A stretch of 64,000 bases of DNA from Methylobacter sp. (GCF_023227905.1 NZ_JALOCF010000016.1:22134-86133), one strand, 5' to 3'; shown: positions 43,962 to 53,466, counted from the first letter of the stretch. Made by a program: numbers and translations. The notes: generated by a model from the letters alone, not told the origin.

Positions 43962-45665
43962 TTACTCTAGTGGCTTGCCGGTATTATTATCGCGGGCCAG
44001 AAGCGGCAGCGCGAGAACAGCCAGACACATTAGCCACATTATCAGCTGATAATTGGTCAATGAGAAAATAAAAGCGACGCCCATTCTCTCGCTGATGGTG
44101 GGGTACGCAAGGATAAAATCGCGGCTTATTATGAAAGCTTTCGCTTCCCAGATGACAAGGGTCATGCCTACCGCCAGCAGCGCATAGCCTACTATCTTAT
44201 CGTGATCGGCCTTGCTATTTTTGTGTCCAGCTAAACGGTTAATCTCAAAGGCTTTTAACGACCACGGCGGCTCGGCCATATAACTGAAGGCTGCTAAGCC
44301 GAACATGCCGACAACCGGGATATAAACGGCTACTGTAGGGAAGCTGATATAGCGCCCATCCAGCGCCAGGCCGAAAGTTTTATAAATGGCATATCCGGCA
44401 AAGAATATATACAGCGTATATATCCATGCGCCGAATTTCAGGTTGGCTTCGTTGTTGGCTAACAGGCCATGTCCGCGGTGCAATATCAAGCAGGCCAGGA
44501 TGGCGTTCAATCCCACGGTTATTACCGTCTGTAAACGTTGCCAGTCGCTATAGCTGGTATACCACAGGCTCTCTGCCATATTGACCAGCAACAAGCTAAG
44601 CAATTGCGTGAATAATAAAAACAACGCAATACGCGACGCGGATAATGATTGCAACGACTTCCAGTAGTAAGCAACGATGACTAGAAAAAGCGCCGTTGAT
44701 GCTATAACCCCTTTAAGCCAATCGGGATTTTCATAGACCGGACCGGTTAAAGGAAACACTTCTTTACGATCAACCGAATAAAGTCCCCAGTTTGCCCCAA
44801 CCACGCCTTCAAGCTCGCTTTTCCATGATTGGTTAAAGGCTTCGACAATGTTGTAATCGAAGCCGTTTTTATTGGCGACTTCAATCAATGCGCGAATGAA
44901 TTTCGCTTCATTTACCACGCTAGGCACCGACCAGCCGCGTTGACGACCTTCGCCCGGCCAACCGGACTCGCCGATCAGTATGGGTTTGCCGGGAGAAATC
45001 GTATCGGCTTCTTGCTGAACCTGCTTGAAAATGCGTTCGATATGCGCCGGAGCCTGATCTACAGTGATAGGCTCATCTTCCCAGTAGGGCAGGATATGGA
45101 TAGTAATGAAGTCCACTTCCTTGATTAACTCGGGATACTTCATGTACATGGACCACACATCGGCATAAGAAACCGGCTGTTTGACCGAGCGTTTGACTTC
45201 CCGTATGTATTCAATCAATTTCTTGGAATCCAGGTCGCCGCGCAGCAGCACTTCGTTGCCGACGATAACCCGTTTGACCACATCGGGGTTTGCGTTGGCG
45301 GAACGGATGAGTTCGGCGACTTCCGCTTTATTGTCTTCTTTTATAGCGCCCAGCCAAGCGCCTTGAATCATTTTCAAGCCGTGCTTTTTGGCTAAGGAAG
45401 GAATGATAGGCATGCTGCCTTCCGCACTGGCATAAGTGCGGATACTATGGGTTTTTTCACCCATCAGACGCAAGTCGTCATCAATTTGTTCTGGAGTGGG
45501 GAATTTTTCATCCAAAGGCCCTTGGCCTTCGTGGAACGGAGCGAATGAAAGACTGTTGAGTTTTCCTGAGGGAACGTCCGGTCCTACATCTTGAGGTAAG
45601 TTGATTGACCAGCCCAACAAACCATTAAGCAACACAACCAATACTGCGAATGAAGCAATTTTCAT
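43962..45665 (-). CDS. GH17-family beta-glucan enzyme with membrane domain
   Basis: This 567-residue protein has an N-terminal hydrophobic segment (residues 5-20) and a glycoside hydrolase family 17 domain (about 30-310). The putative acid/base E138 is in VIVGNEVLL and the nucleophile E233 in IGESGWPGEG. About eight hydrophobic segments fill residues 320-560. The GH17 domain would face the periplasm. Bacterial relatives act as beta-1,3-glucan transglycosylases linked to glucan synthesis (NdvB/NdvC type), so cell-surface or osmoregulated glucan modification is the best guess. No glycosyltransferase gene is adjacent here. Confidence 0.82.
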   Translation of the reverse strand: MKIASFAVLVVLLNGLLGWSINLPQDVGPDVPSGKLNSLSFAPFHEGQGPLDEKFPTPEQIDDDLRLMGEKTHSIRTYASAEGSMPIIPSLAKKHGLKMIQGAWLGAIKEDNKAEVAELIRSANANPDVVKRVIVGNEVLLRGDLDSKKLIEYIREVKRSVKQPVSYADVWSMYMKYPELIKEVDFITIHILPYWEDEPITVDQAPAHIERIFKQVQQEADTISPGKPILIGESGWPGEGRQRGWSVPSVVNEAKFIRALIEVANKNGFDYNIVEAFNQSWKSELEGVVGANWGLYSVDRKEVFPLTGPVYENPDWLKGVIASTALFLVIVAYYWKSLQSLSASRIALFLLFTQLLSLLLVNMAESLWYTSYSDWQRLQTVITVGLNAILACLILHRGHGLLANNEANLKFGAWIYTLYIFFAGYAIYKTFGLALDGRYISFPTVAVYIPVVGMFGLAAFSYMAEPPWSLKAFEINRLAGHKNSKADHDKIVGYALLAVGMTLVIWEAKAFIISRDFILAYPTISERMGVAFIFSLTNYQLIMWLMCLAVLALPLLARDNNTGKPLE

Positions 45666-45867
45666 AAATAAATCAATAGCACAAGAATTTTAAAAAAGGC
45701 GTAATGAAATGCGCCAAGTAAATCATTGTTACATTGTCTCATAATTGCCGTGCTAATAATATGGACAGCCCCTGAGGAGAGCTGGGCAAAACTGAATTTT
45801 TACGACTTAGTATACGCAAATCATCTGCATTCAGCTAAAATGCGCATCTTTTTGCTTATGTAATGTT

Positions 45868-46467
45868 ATGGCTAAAAATATCCGTATTGAAAGATGGAGC
45901 GGTCCCGCTCTGGAACAATTTATTCCTGAACTCGCCCGGCTTAGAATAGAAGTGTTTCGCGATTTCCCGTACCTATATGACGGAAATATCGAGTATGAAA
46001 AAAAATATCTACAGACTTATATCAATTGCCCCGAAAGCGTCATTGTTATCGCGTTCGACGGCGATAAAGTGGTCGGGGCATCAACAGCGATTCCGATGAA
46101 ATATGAAACCGATGAGTTGAAAAAGCCGTTTCTTGACCATGGCTATAATCTCGACGAGGTTTTTTATTGCAGCGAATCGGTGCTGGACAAGAACTATCGC
46201 GGCCTGGGTATCGGCGTCCGGTTTTTTGAGGAGAGGGAAGCTCATGCGCAAGATTTGGGCGGCTTCAAGTATATTTGCTTTTGTTGTGTGGAGCGACCTG
46301 CGGATCATCCCAGACGGCCAGCCGATTATGTGCCATTGGATCAATTCTGGACCAAACGCGGTTACGTCAAGCATCCCGAACTTAACACAACCTATATCTG
46401 GAAAGATCTGGATGATGTGGATGAAACGCCTAAGCCTATGACTTTTTGGTTGAAACATGAACATTAA
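45868..46467 (+). CDS. GNAT-family N-acetyltransferase
   Basis: This 199-residue protein resembles GNAT acetyltransferases. The central V-x-x-x-x-R-G-x-G-I/V-G acetyl-CoA pattern appears as LDKNYRGLGIGVRFF near residue 110. The N-terminal half has the usual RIEVFRDFP entry element. The substrate is unknown. Its stop codon lies 11 bp inside a carbon-nitrogen hydrolase gene, so the two are translationally coupled. In some bacteria GNAT and nitrilase domains are fused (YhcX type), which supports a joint pathway on an amide or amine. Confidence 0.78.
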   Translation: MAKNIRIERWSGPALEQFIPELARLRIEVFRDFPYLYDGNIEYEKKYLQTYINCPESVIVIAFDGDKVVGASTAIPMKYETDELKKPFLDHGYNLDEVFYCSESVLDKNYRGLGIGVRFFEEREAHAQDLGGFKYICFCCVERPADHPRRPADYVPLDQFWTKRGYVKHPELNTTYIWKDLDDVDETPKPMTFWLKHEH

Positions 46468-47329
46468 AATTGCAACCGCTCAATACGACATCAGTTTCCT
46501 GGAAAGCTGGCAGCAGTATCAAGAAAAAGCTGAACGCTGGGTTATTGAAGCCTCGGAGCAGGGCGCGAAGATTCTGCTTTTTCCCGAGTATGCCAGCATG
46601 GAACTGGCCTCGCTGTTCGGCAAGGAAATTTATTCATCATTAAGCAAGCAATTGGCCGCGATGCAGGCATTGCATAATGATTATCTGGATTTGTTCCGGG
46701 AGCTGGCTAAAAAATACCAATGTATCATTCAAGCGGGCACGTTTCCGGTAAAAATGGGCTCCGGTGCTTACCGGAACCGGGCTTACCTGTTCATGCCGAG
46801 TGGTCAGTTTGATTATCAGGAAAAGTTGATGATGACTCGTTTTGAAAACGAGCAATGGCTGATCCAGAAAGGCGAGGAACTAAGATGTTTTAATACCGAA
46901 TACGGGAAAATCGCCATTAACATCTGTTATGACAGCGAATTTCCGATGCTGGCGAGAAAGCAGGTTGAGGCCGGAGCGAATCTGATTTTAGTGCCCAGTT
47001 GCACCGATACTGTGGCCGGATACCATCGCGTTAAAATAGGCTGTCAGGCAAGAGCTTTGGAAAACCAGTGTTATGTCGTTCAATCTACGCTGGTAGGCAA
47101 TGCGCCGTGGTCTGAAGCGGTGGATGTTAATATCGGTGCGGCGGCTGTTTATACGCCTGTGGATCGGGGGTTTCCGGATAACGGCATCCTGGCGGAGGGC
47201 AAGCTTAATACCGTGCAATGGGTTATTGCCGAAGTCTCGCTCAGCGCTTGCGGCACGGTCAGGGAACAAGGCCAGGTTTTTAATTACAGGGATTGGCCGT
47301 TGCAAAATGCATTTGTTGGGTGTCGGTAA
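46457..47329 (+). CDS. Carbon-nitrogen hydrolase (nitrilase superfamily)
   Basis: This 290-residue protein has the complete catalytic triad: E44 in LLFPEYASME, K123 in YQEKLMMTRFE and C157 in INICYDSEFP. It is of normal length for the superfamily. It would hydrolyse a C-N bond of an amide in the cytoplasm; the substrate cannot be told by eye. It overlaps the GNAT gene by 11 bp, and the pair matches the YhcX-type domain combination. The sequence lacks a membrane domain, so it is not apolipoprotein N-acyltransferase. Confidence 0.88.
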   Translation: MNIKIATAQYDISFLESWQQYQEKAERWVIEASEQGAKILLFPEYASMELASLFGKEIYSSLSKQLAAMQALHNDYLDLFRELAKKYQCIIQAGTFPVKMGSGAYRNRAYLFMPSGQFDYQEKLMMTRFENEQWLIQKGEELRCFNTEYGKIAINICYDSEFPMLARKQVEAGANLILVPSCTDTVAGYHRVKIGCQARALENQCYVVQSTLVGNAPWSEAVDVNIGAAAVYTPVDRGFPDNGILAEGKLNTVQWVIAEVSLSACGTVREQGQVFNYRDWPLQNAFVGCR

Positions 47330-47408
47330 CACGGGAAGTCTAGCTGGAGTTGTATTCCGGCTTTTCTGTATGTCTCGGTATTGCTCCACTCTTTTTGAGG
47401 GATAGCTT

Positions 47409-47497
47409 TTCCATAATCCACAGGGATGTGGTGCATGCGGATATTGCACGACTGCATGGACAGGTTTAGTTCCTTACTAACTACCCCATGCAGTCGT
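47409..47497. repeat. Dispersed repeat unit with 12-bp hairpin arms
   Basis: In the gap between the convergent nitrilase and rpoS genes lies a copy of the dispersed unit (TCCACAGGGATGTGG followed by GATATTGCAC). It is followed by perfect 12-bp arms ACGACTGCATGG (47448-47459) and CCATGCAGTCGT (47486-47497). The left part is nearly identical to 38137-38179. It may serve as a transcription end for both genes. Confidence 0.7.
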
Positions 47498-47517
47498 TTG
47501 CGGTGACAAGCGCAACA

Positions 47518-48504
47518 TCAATTAAAGATCGCTTCAGAAGAATAGCCGTTAAATTCCAGAATTTCTTTCATTCTTTTTAAGGCATCCATTTGAATCTGTC
47601 TAACACGCTCCCTGGTTACGCCCAGTTCCTGAGCAACTTGTTCAAGCGTTGAGCCTTCATAACCGCACAGTCCATAGCGACGGCAAATAACTTCGCGTTG
47701 TTTTTCAGGAAGCTGAAAAATCCATTTGGCCATGTTATTTCTAATGCCGTCTTCTTGTATTTTATCGGCGGGTGATAAGCTCTCGCCATCAGAAATCGAC
47801 TCAACTAACGGTTTGTCAAAATCCTTTCCGCCCGGTATATCAATGGATGTAACCCGTTCATTAAGCTTGAGCATTTTTTCAACTTTGTTAACCGGGATGT
47901 CCAAATGTCCGGCTATATCTTCGGCATTGGGTTCATGATCGAGTAATTGTGCCAAATGGCGTTGGGCTTTAAGGTAGGTATTCATTTCCTTAACGATATG
48001 AATCGGCAAACGAATGGTTCGCGTCTGATTCATGATGGCCCGCTCAATCGTTTGCCTAATCCACCAGGTCGCATAGGTTGAAAATCTAAAGCCTCTTTCG
48101 GGATCGAATTTTTCAACTGCGCGCATCAAGCCAAGATTGCCTTCTTCAATCAAATCCAGTAACGGTAGGCCTCTGTTCAGGTAACGACGGGAGATTTTAA
48201 CGACCAGGCGCAGATTGCTTTCGATCATTATCTTGCGGGCAGCCTCATCGCCCATTAAGGCTCTGGAACCGTAGATTTTTTCCTGGTCAGCGGTCAGTAA
48301 TTGTGAGCGCGCCAGCTCATTTAAATAAACTCGCGTCGCATCCATGCTCTTATCTTCCCGCGATTCAATAGTAATTATCTCATCAATATCCAATGCCTCA
48401 CTGCCGGTAGCGGTATCTGCTTGGAGTTCATCGTCAAAAGGCAAGTCGTCATTAAATAATACACAAACATCATCGTCCAATAGCTCAACTAATTCTGCTT
48501 TCAT
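47518..48504 (-). CDS. rpoS: RNA polymerase sigma factor RpoS
   Basis: This 328-residue sigma-70 family protein has RpoS-type regions. Region 1.2 begins at DATRVYLNELARSQLL, region 2 includes NLRLVVKISRRYLNRGLPLLD and FSTYATWWIRQTIERAI, and region 3 and region 4 follow, the latter with GVTRERVRQIQMDALKRM near residue 305. There is no long region 1.1 as in RpoD, and the size is typical for RpoS. It is the general stress and stationary-phase sigma factor. nlpD lies directly upstream, the conserved gammaproteobacterial order, and in E. coli the main rpoS promoter is inside nlpD. Confidence 0.97.
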   Translation of the reverse strand: MKAELVELLDDDVCVLFNDDLPFDDELQADTATGSEALDIDEIITIESREDKSMDATRVYLNELARSQLLTADQEKIYGSRALMGDEAARKIMIESNLRLVVKISRRYLNRGLPLLDLIEEGNLGLMRAVEKFDPERGFRFSTYATWWIRQTIERAIMNQTRTIRLPIHIVKEMNTYLKAQRHLAQLLDHEPNAEDIAGHLDIPVNKVEKMLKLNERVTSIDIPGGKDFDKPLVESISDGESLSPADKIQEDGIRNNMAKWIFQLPEKQREVICRRYGLCGYEGSTLEQVAQELGVTRERVRQIQMDALKRMKEILEFNGYSSEAIFN

Positions 48505-48545
48505 GATAACCTCGTGTTGTTCGGTCCAAGCCGAAATGGTTTTTA

Positions 48546-49436
48546 TTATTTTTCCGGTAAAAGATTGAGTGGATTCACCGGTTTTCCGTTTTTTCTTATT
48601 TCAAAATGCAGCAATGTTTTGTTTGATCCAGCCTGTCCAACTTTCGCAATAACCTCGCCTTTTTCTACCGTATATCCTTCTGCGACAAGCAATTGGCTAT
48701 TATTTGCATAAGCGCTTAAATACAAATCGTTGTGCTTGATAATCAGCAAATTACCGTAGCCAATCAGGCCTTGTCCGCTATATACAACTTTACCTCCTTC
48801 AGCTGCGCTCACGTTCTGCCCCATAGCGCCAGCTATATCAATGCCTTTGTTGTCGGCTTGAGAAAAAGATTTTAAAACTTTTCCTTTTATCGGCCATTGA
48901 AAGTTTAACTTTAACATGTTTGCATTATCAATTGAAATAATTGATTTTTTTTGTGGACTACTTCCGGTTTTTTCAGAAATTTTATTAAAGGGGCGGGTTT
49001 TATATGCGGGTCTGTAGACTGGATTGGGCTTAGTATTTAAGGAAACGGCGGGGCTTTTCCGTAAGCTGATTCTGTTTGCCGCTGTTGCCGCCGTGATGCT
49101 CTGCTTTGATTTTTTTTGTACTCCCGCATCCATGTGGTCATGTAGGGGGGTATTTCCCGGATTCGGGGCGGAGAGCCTTATTTTTTGGCCTATTTCTATC
49201 GTATAGGGTGGAGCAATCCCGTTCCATTGCGCTAATTGCCGATAATCCACATCATAGATCAAACTTATGGCGTATAAAGTATCGCCTTTTTTTACCTGAT
49301 AATATTTTGCCTCGTCTTTTGGAGGTTTAGGATAATGAGTGTTGACTGGCGCGTAGTTAGGGCTGACAGAGGCGCAGCCATGCAATAAAGCCGACAGCAT
49401 TGCCAGGAAAATAAGCTTTGAAAAGGTGGAAGTCAT
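48546..49436 (-). CDS. nlpD: NlpD-like LysM/M23 lipoprotein
   Basis: This 296-residue lipoprotein has lipobox LLHGC near residue 21, a LysM domain (about 45-90: YYQVKKGDTLYAISLIYDVD) and a C-terminal LytM/M23 domain (about 185-296). The zinc-binding residues are degenerate: NKGIDIAG in place of the Hx(n)D site, as in E. coli NlpD. It is therefore probably an activator of a cell-wall amidase rather than an endopeptidase. It acts at the outer membrane during septal peptidoglycan splitting. Located immediately before rpoS. Confidence 0.94.
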   Translation of the reverse strand: MTSTFSKLIFLAMLSALLHGCASVSPNYAPVNTHYPKPPKDEAKYYQVKKGDTLYAISLIYDVDYRQLAQWNGIAPPYTIEIGQKIRLSAPNPGNTPLHDHMDAGVQKKSKQSITAATAANRISLRKSPAVSLNTKPNPVYRPAYKTRPFNKISEKTGSSPQKKSIISIDNANMLKLNFQWPIKGKVLKSFSQADNKGIDIAGAMGQNVSAAEGGKVVYSGQGLIGYGNLLIIKHNDLYLSAYANNSQLLVAEGYTVEKGEVIAKVGQAGSNKTLLHFEIRKNGKPVNPLNLLPEK

Positions 49437-49442
49437 AGCGGG

Positions 49443-49940
49443 TTATTTTTTTAACAAAACCTTTTTAGCCAGATTTATTTTTGCAGCCAAATAATCCGAG
49501 CCGCCCCGATCAGGATGCATTTTTTGCATCAATTTGCGATGAGCGGCAATAATTTCAGATTCCGATGCGCCCATCTTCAAGCCTAATATTTCATAAGCCT
49601 CTTCAATAGACATAGTGCCTTTAGATGGGCCGGCTTTATTCTGCCGTTGCGAGGTGTTTTGTTTTGTAGCGATAAATTCCGACCATAACCGGTGCAAGTA
49701 CGGCGCATAGCGCAACAATACCGGCATCAAGCGGAGCATAAAGGCGATAAACACGCTCGCCAGAGCAAAGAGCCAGTTTAAGCGTCCGCTTGCGGCCAAA
49801 TAAACAACAATAAGCCCCGTAACGGATAGAAGTAAGACCTTGATGTAACGGGTCAATACGGCGGGCGGCGTTTTTAAAAACGGACGCATCCAAAAATATG
49901 CGATGATAATAAATAACAAAATCAGAAAAATGCGAATCAA
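49443..49940 (-). CDS. Membrane-anchored DnaJ-domain protein
   Basis: This 165-residue protein has hydrophobic segments at about 3-17, 33-50 and 53-72, then a C-terminal J domain (about 110-165) with the HPD motif in MHPDRGGSDYL. The J domain at the C-terminus after membrane segments recalls the DjlA/TIM14-like arrangement. It ends 6 bp before the nlpD start region on the same strand, so it may be the first gene of a DnaJ-nlpD-rpoS unit. It probably recruits DnaK to the inner membrane. Confidence 0.85.
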   Translation of the reverse strand: MIRIFLILLFIIIAYFWMRPFLKTPPAVLTRYIKVLLLSVTGLIVVYLAASGRLNWLFALASVFIAFMLRLMPVLLRYAPYLHRLWSEFIATKQNTSQRQNKAGPSKGTMSIEEAYEILGLKMGASESEIIAAHRKLMQKMHPDRGGSDYLAAKINLAKKVLLKK

Positions 49941-50127
49941 GGTTTACTCCTGAATTAAGACCGATCCAATGGCTTGCACCCCAACTCCTTGCCTACCTCT
50001 GACTATCCTGAGGGCTGGGAATTTCGCAAGACCGAAGCAGCGGTTGCGGCCATGTATCCTTGGTGTTTGGATAAATAATACCTTAAAATATGATGTCTTA
50101 TGATAACAATCTAATAGTTTGGTTGAT

Positions 50128-50655
50128 ATGCAGAATGCCAGAATTCCGGTTTTAGGTTTTGTTGCCGCAAGCGGAACCGGCAAAACCACGTTGCTGACTG
50201 AATTGATCCCACTTTTAAAACAAGACGGTTTGCGTATCGGTCTGATCAAACACAGTCATCACGATTTTGAAATTGACCAGCCTGGAAAAGACAGCTTTCG
50301 CCTGCGGAAGGCCGGCGCTTCGCCTGTGATGCTGGTATCCCGCTATCGGCGCGCGATTATTAGCGAGTTTACCCCGGAACAAGAGCCTAGGCTGAATGAT
50401 CAGTTGAAGCAAGTCGATCAATCCGAGCTGGACCTGATCCTGGTCGAAGGCTTTAGAACGGAACAATTTCCCAAAATTGAATTGCATCGGCCCTCGCTTG
50501 AAAAACCATTGCTTTACCCAAACGACCCGGACATTATCGCGATAGCCACAGATGCAGCGCTGGATGTGCCAGACTATTTGCCGCAACTGGAATTGAACCG
50601 GCCCGAAATGATCGCCGCCTTTATCCGAAACCATGTTATGAAGAATCATGATTGA
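50128..50655 (+). CDS. mobB: Molybdopterin-guanine dinucleotide biosynthesis protein MobB
   Basis: This 175-residue GTP-binding protein has Walker A SGTGKTTLL near residue 17 and the MobB segment IKHSHHDFEIDQPGKDS, with further family elements such as DLILVEGFRTEQFPKIE. The ATG at 50128 is used; an in-frame TTG at 50119 adds three residues. It assists synthesis of the guanylyl molybdenum cofactor in the cytoplasm. It overlaps moeA by 8 bp, so both serve Mo-cofactor production. Confidence 0.92.
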   Translation: MQNARIPVLGFVAASGTGKTTLLTELIPLLKQDGLRIGLIKHSHHDFEIDQPGKDSFRLRKAGASPVMLVSRYRRAIISEFTPEQEPRLNDQLKQVDQSELDLILVEGFRTEQFPKIELHRPSLEKPLLYPNDPDIIAIATDAALDVPDYLPQLELNRPEMIAAFIRNHVMKNHD

Positions 50656-51892
50656 TGCATGCAGCCAAGAATCCAGACCATTATTATCTATAGACGACGC
50701 GCTGGACAGAATTAAAGCCGCTGTAAGTCCTGTACCGAGTACGGAAAAAGTAGCGTTGAAAGACGCTTTGGGACGGGTACTGGCTGAACCGGTTTATTCA
50801 CCGATCAACATTCCTCATGACCGGAATGCGGCTATGGATGGCTATGCTTTTGCAAGCCGGGACAGAGCCGACGGGCAGGCATTCACGCTAGCTTTGGCCG
50901 GAACTTCCTGGGCCGGTCGGCCATTTCAGGGGCAACTGCAACCGGGGCAATGCATCAGGATTTTTACCGGCGCGGTTGTGCCTGAACAGGCCGATTCAGT
51001 CATCATGCAAGAACAAGTGCAGGCTCAGGGACAAACCATACATTTTCCGGCCGACACACGAGTGCGGCAAAACATCAGGCAAATAGGCGAAGACGTAAAA
51101 CAAGGAGCCTGTTTAATAGCCGAGCCTAAAAAGCTGACAGCCGTCGATTTGGGGCTACTGGCCTCTGCCGGTATTGGCGAGGTGACGATCAAACGCCGGT
51201 TGAAAATCGCCTATTTTTCGACCGGCGACGAGCTGACTCCATTAGGACTGCCGCTGGAACCAGGGAAAATATACGACAGCAATCGCGCTATGTTAGGCGG
51301 ACTATTATCAGATCCCAGCTACAGCGTTGCCGATCTGGGTGTTATTCCAGACAACAAACAGTTACTTGAAGATAGTTTTATTAAAGCTTCAAAAAATTAT
51401 GATGCGGTCATAACGACCGGTGGCGCCTCAGTCGGTGAAGCCGATTATGTCAAAGAAATCCTGCAAAATAGCGGGGAAGTCAATTTCTGGAAACTTGCGA
51501 TAAAGCCAGGAAAACCCCTGGCTTTCGGCAAAATAGGACGGTGTTACTTTTTCGGGTTGCCCGGTAACCCGGTTGCTGTTGTCGTAACCTTTCAGCAGAT
51601 TGTAGCGCCGGCACTCAGGCAACTGTCCGGTGCGCGGTTTGTCAAGCCGTTAAGATTTGCCGCGACCTGCACCAGCGCGTTAAAAAAAGCTCCCGGACGC
51701 CAGGAGTATCAGCGCGGCATTCTTAGTCAAGATGAGCAGGGCGAATTCTTTGTCGCTTCCGCGGGCCAGCAAGGCTCGAACATTCTCAGTTCCATGAGTC
51801 AAAGCGGCTGCTATATCGTCTTGCCTGAAAAGTGTAAAGGCGTGCAGGCGGGGGAGAGAGTAACGGTTGAGCCGTTTAGTTTGTTCATATAG
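50648..51892 (+). CDS. moeA: Molybdopterin molybdenumtransferase MoeA
   Basis: This 414-residue protein matches MoeA. It has an N-terminal domain with DRNAAMDGYAF and VPEQADSVIMQEQV, a central MoCF-binding domain with TTGGASVGEADYVKEIL near residue 260, and a C-terminal beta-barrel (about 335-414). It inserts molybdate into adenylylated molybdopterin. The family match is clear. It overlaps mobB and is translationally coupled to it. Confidence 0.95.
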   Translation: MIDACSQESRPLLSIDDALDRIKAAVSPVPSTEKVALKDALGRVLAEPVYSPINIPHDRNAAMDGYAFASRDRADGQAFTLALAGTSWAGRPFQGQLQPGQCIRIFTGAVVPEQADSVIMQEQVQAQGQTIHFPADTRVRQNIRQIGEDVKQGACLIAEPKKLTAVDLGLLASAGIGEVTIKRRLKIAYFSTGDELTPLGLPLEPGKIYDSNRAMLGGLLSDPSYSVADLGVIPDNKQLLEDSFIKASKNYDAVITTGGASVGEADYVKEILQNSGEVNFWKLAIKPGKPLAFGKIGRCYFFGLPGNPVAVVVTFQQIVAPALRQLSGARFVKPLRFAATCTSALKKAPGRQEYQRGILSQDEQGEFFVASAGQQGSNILSSMSQSGCYIVLPEKCKGVQAGERVTVEPFSLFI

Positions 51893-51961
51893 CGGCGCAA
51901 TATGTTTGAGGGTTGTAGGATGGGTGCGACTGCAAGGACAGGAAATGATCCAGTCATTTCC

Positions 51962-51993
51962 CTGCATTCCCCACATCCCTGTGGGGAATGCAG
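51962..51993. terminator. Perfect 13-bp hairpin between moeA and phnA
   Basis: Arms CTGCATTCCCCAC (51962-51974) and GTGGGGAATGCAG (51981-51993) enclose a 6-base loop. It lies between the convergent moeA and zinc-ribbon genes. It resembles half of the dispersed repeat at 3387-3504 (TGCATTCCCAC core). T-runs are absent. It could be a bidirectional terminator, a dispersed palindrome, or both. Confidence 0.6.
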
Positions 51994-52082
51994 AAGGTAG
52001 AATCGTGTCTGGAACGGCGATCGAGAACGCAGTGACTCGTTAGAGCACGAAGTGAACCCATCCTGCTGGCTATCGCTACGCT

Positions 52083-52424
52083 CTAGGCTTTTTTAACAAA
52101 CTCAGATTTAAGCTTCATTGCGCCAATGCCTTCAATTCTGCAATCGATGTCATGATCGCCTTCGACCAGACGGATGATTTTGACTTTAGTACCGACTTTA
52201 ACAACTGATGATGACCCTTTGACTTTGAGGTCCTTGATTACGGTTACGGTGTCCCCGTCTTGTAACACGTTGCCGTTTGCATCCTTAACGATAAGAGCAT
52301 CGGCGTTATCTTCGGCTGCCCCATCTTTTGACCATTCGTGTGCGCATTCAGGGCAAACGTACATGCTGCCGTCTTCATAGGTGAATTCTGAGCCGCATGC
52401 AGGGCATTTAGGGAGATTACTCAT
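52083..52424 (-). CDS. PhnA/YjdM-like zinc-ribbon protein
   Basis: This 113-residue protein has an N-terminal zinc ribbon (CPAC and CPEC pairs within residues 6-27) and a C-terminal SH3-like domain with KDANGNVLQDGDTVTVIKDL, the YjdM (formerly PhnA) family layout. Despite the old name, it is not linked to phosphonate use here, and no phn genes are present. It probably has a regulatory or binding role in the cytoplasm that is not defined. Confidence 0.88.
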   Translation of the reverse strand: MSNLPKCPACGSEFTYEDGSMYVCPECAHEWSKDGAAEDNADALIVKDANGNVLQDGDTVTVIKDLKVKGSSSVVKVGTKVKIIRLVEGDHDIDCRIEGIGAMKLKSEFVKKA

Positions 52425-52521
52425 TGTTTTTCCTTAATCTAAAAGTGTTTCAACCTTGTGGGATACAAAGTCTATCGAAGACATATGATGCCAGATTTGG
52501 CCATTTTTTTCCATTCATCGA

Positions 52522-53307
52522 CTAATCCACCCGGTCAACCTTAACCAAAATATGCATCCGGCTTTCGCCGACTTGGCGCGTATTGACCCGCGCGTTATTG
52601 GTGTTGCTCGTGTTTTCGCCAACTCCACCGAGCTCCACCCATTCGCCAAGATTAATCCTGATGGTTGACTCCGCGTTCTGGGTCTCAATCTGCCCCCGTC
52701 CGTTCATTTTATCCGACCAAGGCGATACGCTAAGAATGACTTGGTCTCCTGCCAGTCTGGGCATGACCGCAAAACCGGTCGTTGCTTCGGTCAGGTCGGT
52801 TGCCGTGGCGTAGCCGTAGGATGAGGAAAACTGTCTCGGATAGATATTTCCCGCCTTGATATGAGCCGGTACGCCTTCCATCGTTCGAACGGTCTGGGTG
52901 TTCTCATCGGCGTACTTGTCCTGGGTTTGGTATAAATGGCCGATCATCCTGCCGCCGACTCTTAATGGCGCATCCCCCCGTGCATTCAGCTGGACTCCGG
53001 CCGCCGCATTCAACTCCTCTGCGGTTGTCTGCCTACTTTGCATGACGGTAATCACCAGATTGCTCTGGCGCACATCCAGTTGCTTGACAATGGACTGGAT
53101 TTCAGCCAGCCGGTCGGGCGTGGTTTTGACCAGCAGGTTGGAGCCGTTGTCAACCAGCTGGGCGCTATTGCCAAGCAACGGAGCAAGCAACGGCAATATC
53201 TCGAACGCCGGCCGGTTGGTTAAGGGGATCACTTCAATAATCGTATCTTCGGCAAACGCGCTGCTGTTCAGCAGGCTTATGAAAATCAATGCTAAAAGTC
53301 TTTTCAA
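52522..53307 (-). CDS. Secretin N-terminal-domain protein (no channel domain)
   Basis: A TTG start complementary to 53305-53307 is preferred because GGAG lies about 7 bp before it and it gives a clean signal peptide (core LLALIFISLLN, ending AFA). An upstream ATG would add 16 residues before the signal. The 261-residue protein has a secretin-N (NolW-like) domain near residues 20-80 with IEVIPLTNRPAFEILPLLAP and LVKTTPDRLAEIQSIVKQLDV. Then comes a region resembling the secretin-family mid domain, but no complete channel domain. The role is unknown, perhaps a periplasmic partner. It is divergent from the MacAB-like exporter. Confidence 0.7.
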   Translation of the reverse strand: MKRLLALIFISLLNSSAFAEDTIIEVIPLTNRPAFEILPLLAPLLGNSAQLVDNGSNLLVKTTPDRLAEIQSIVKQLDVRQSNLVITVMQSRQTTAEELNAAAGVQLNARGDAPLRVGGRMIGHLYQTQDKYADENTQTVRTMEGVPAHIKAGNIYPRQFSSSYGYATATDLTEATTGFAVMPRLAGDQVILSVSPWSDKMNGRGQIETQNAESTIRINLGEWVELGGVGENTSNTNNARVNTRQVGESRMHILVKVDRVD

Positions 53308-53466
53308 AGTGAATCTCCGGTACAGTAAGCCGTTATCTGGGATTTTGCCGCGCAAACCGTAAGCGGTTGATTTTGGCAGGCGAGCGCATCGATTATAGTT
53401 AACCGGGACTATTTTGTCCCTGTTACAATCAGGAAAAACAGGACAGGACTTTTGGGACAGCTAACT

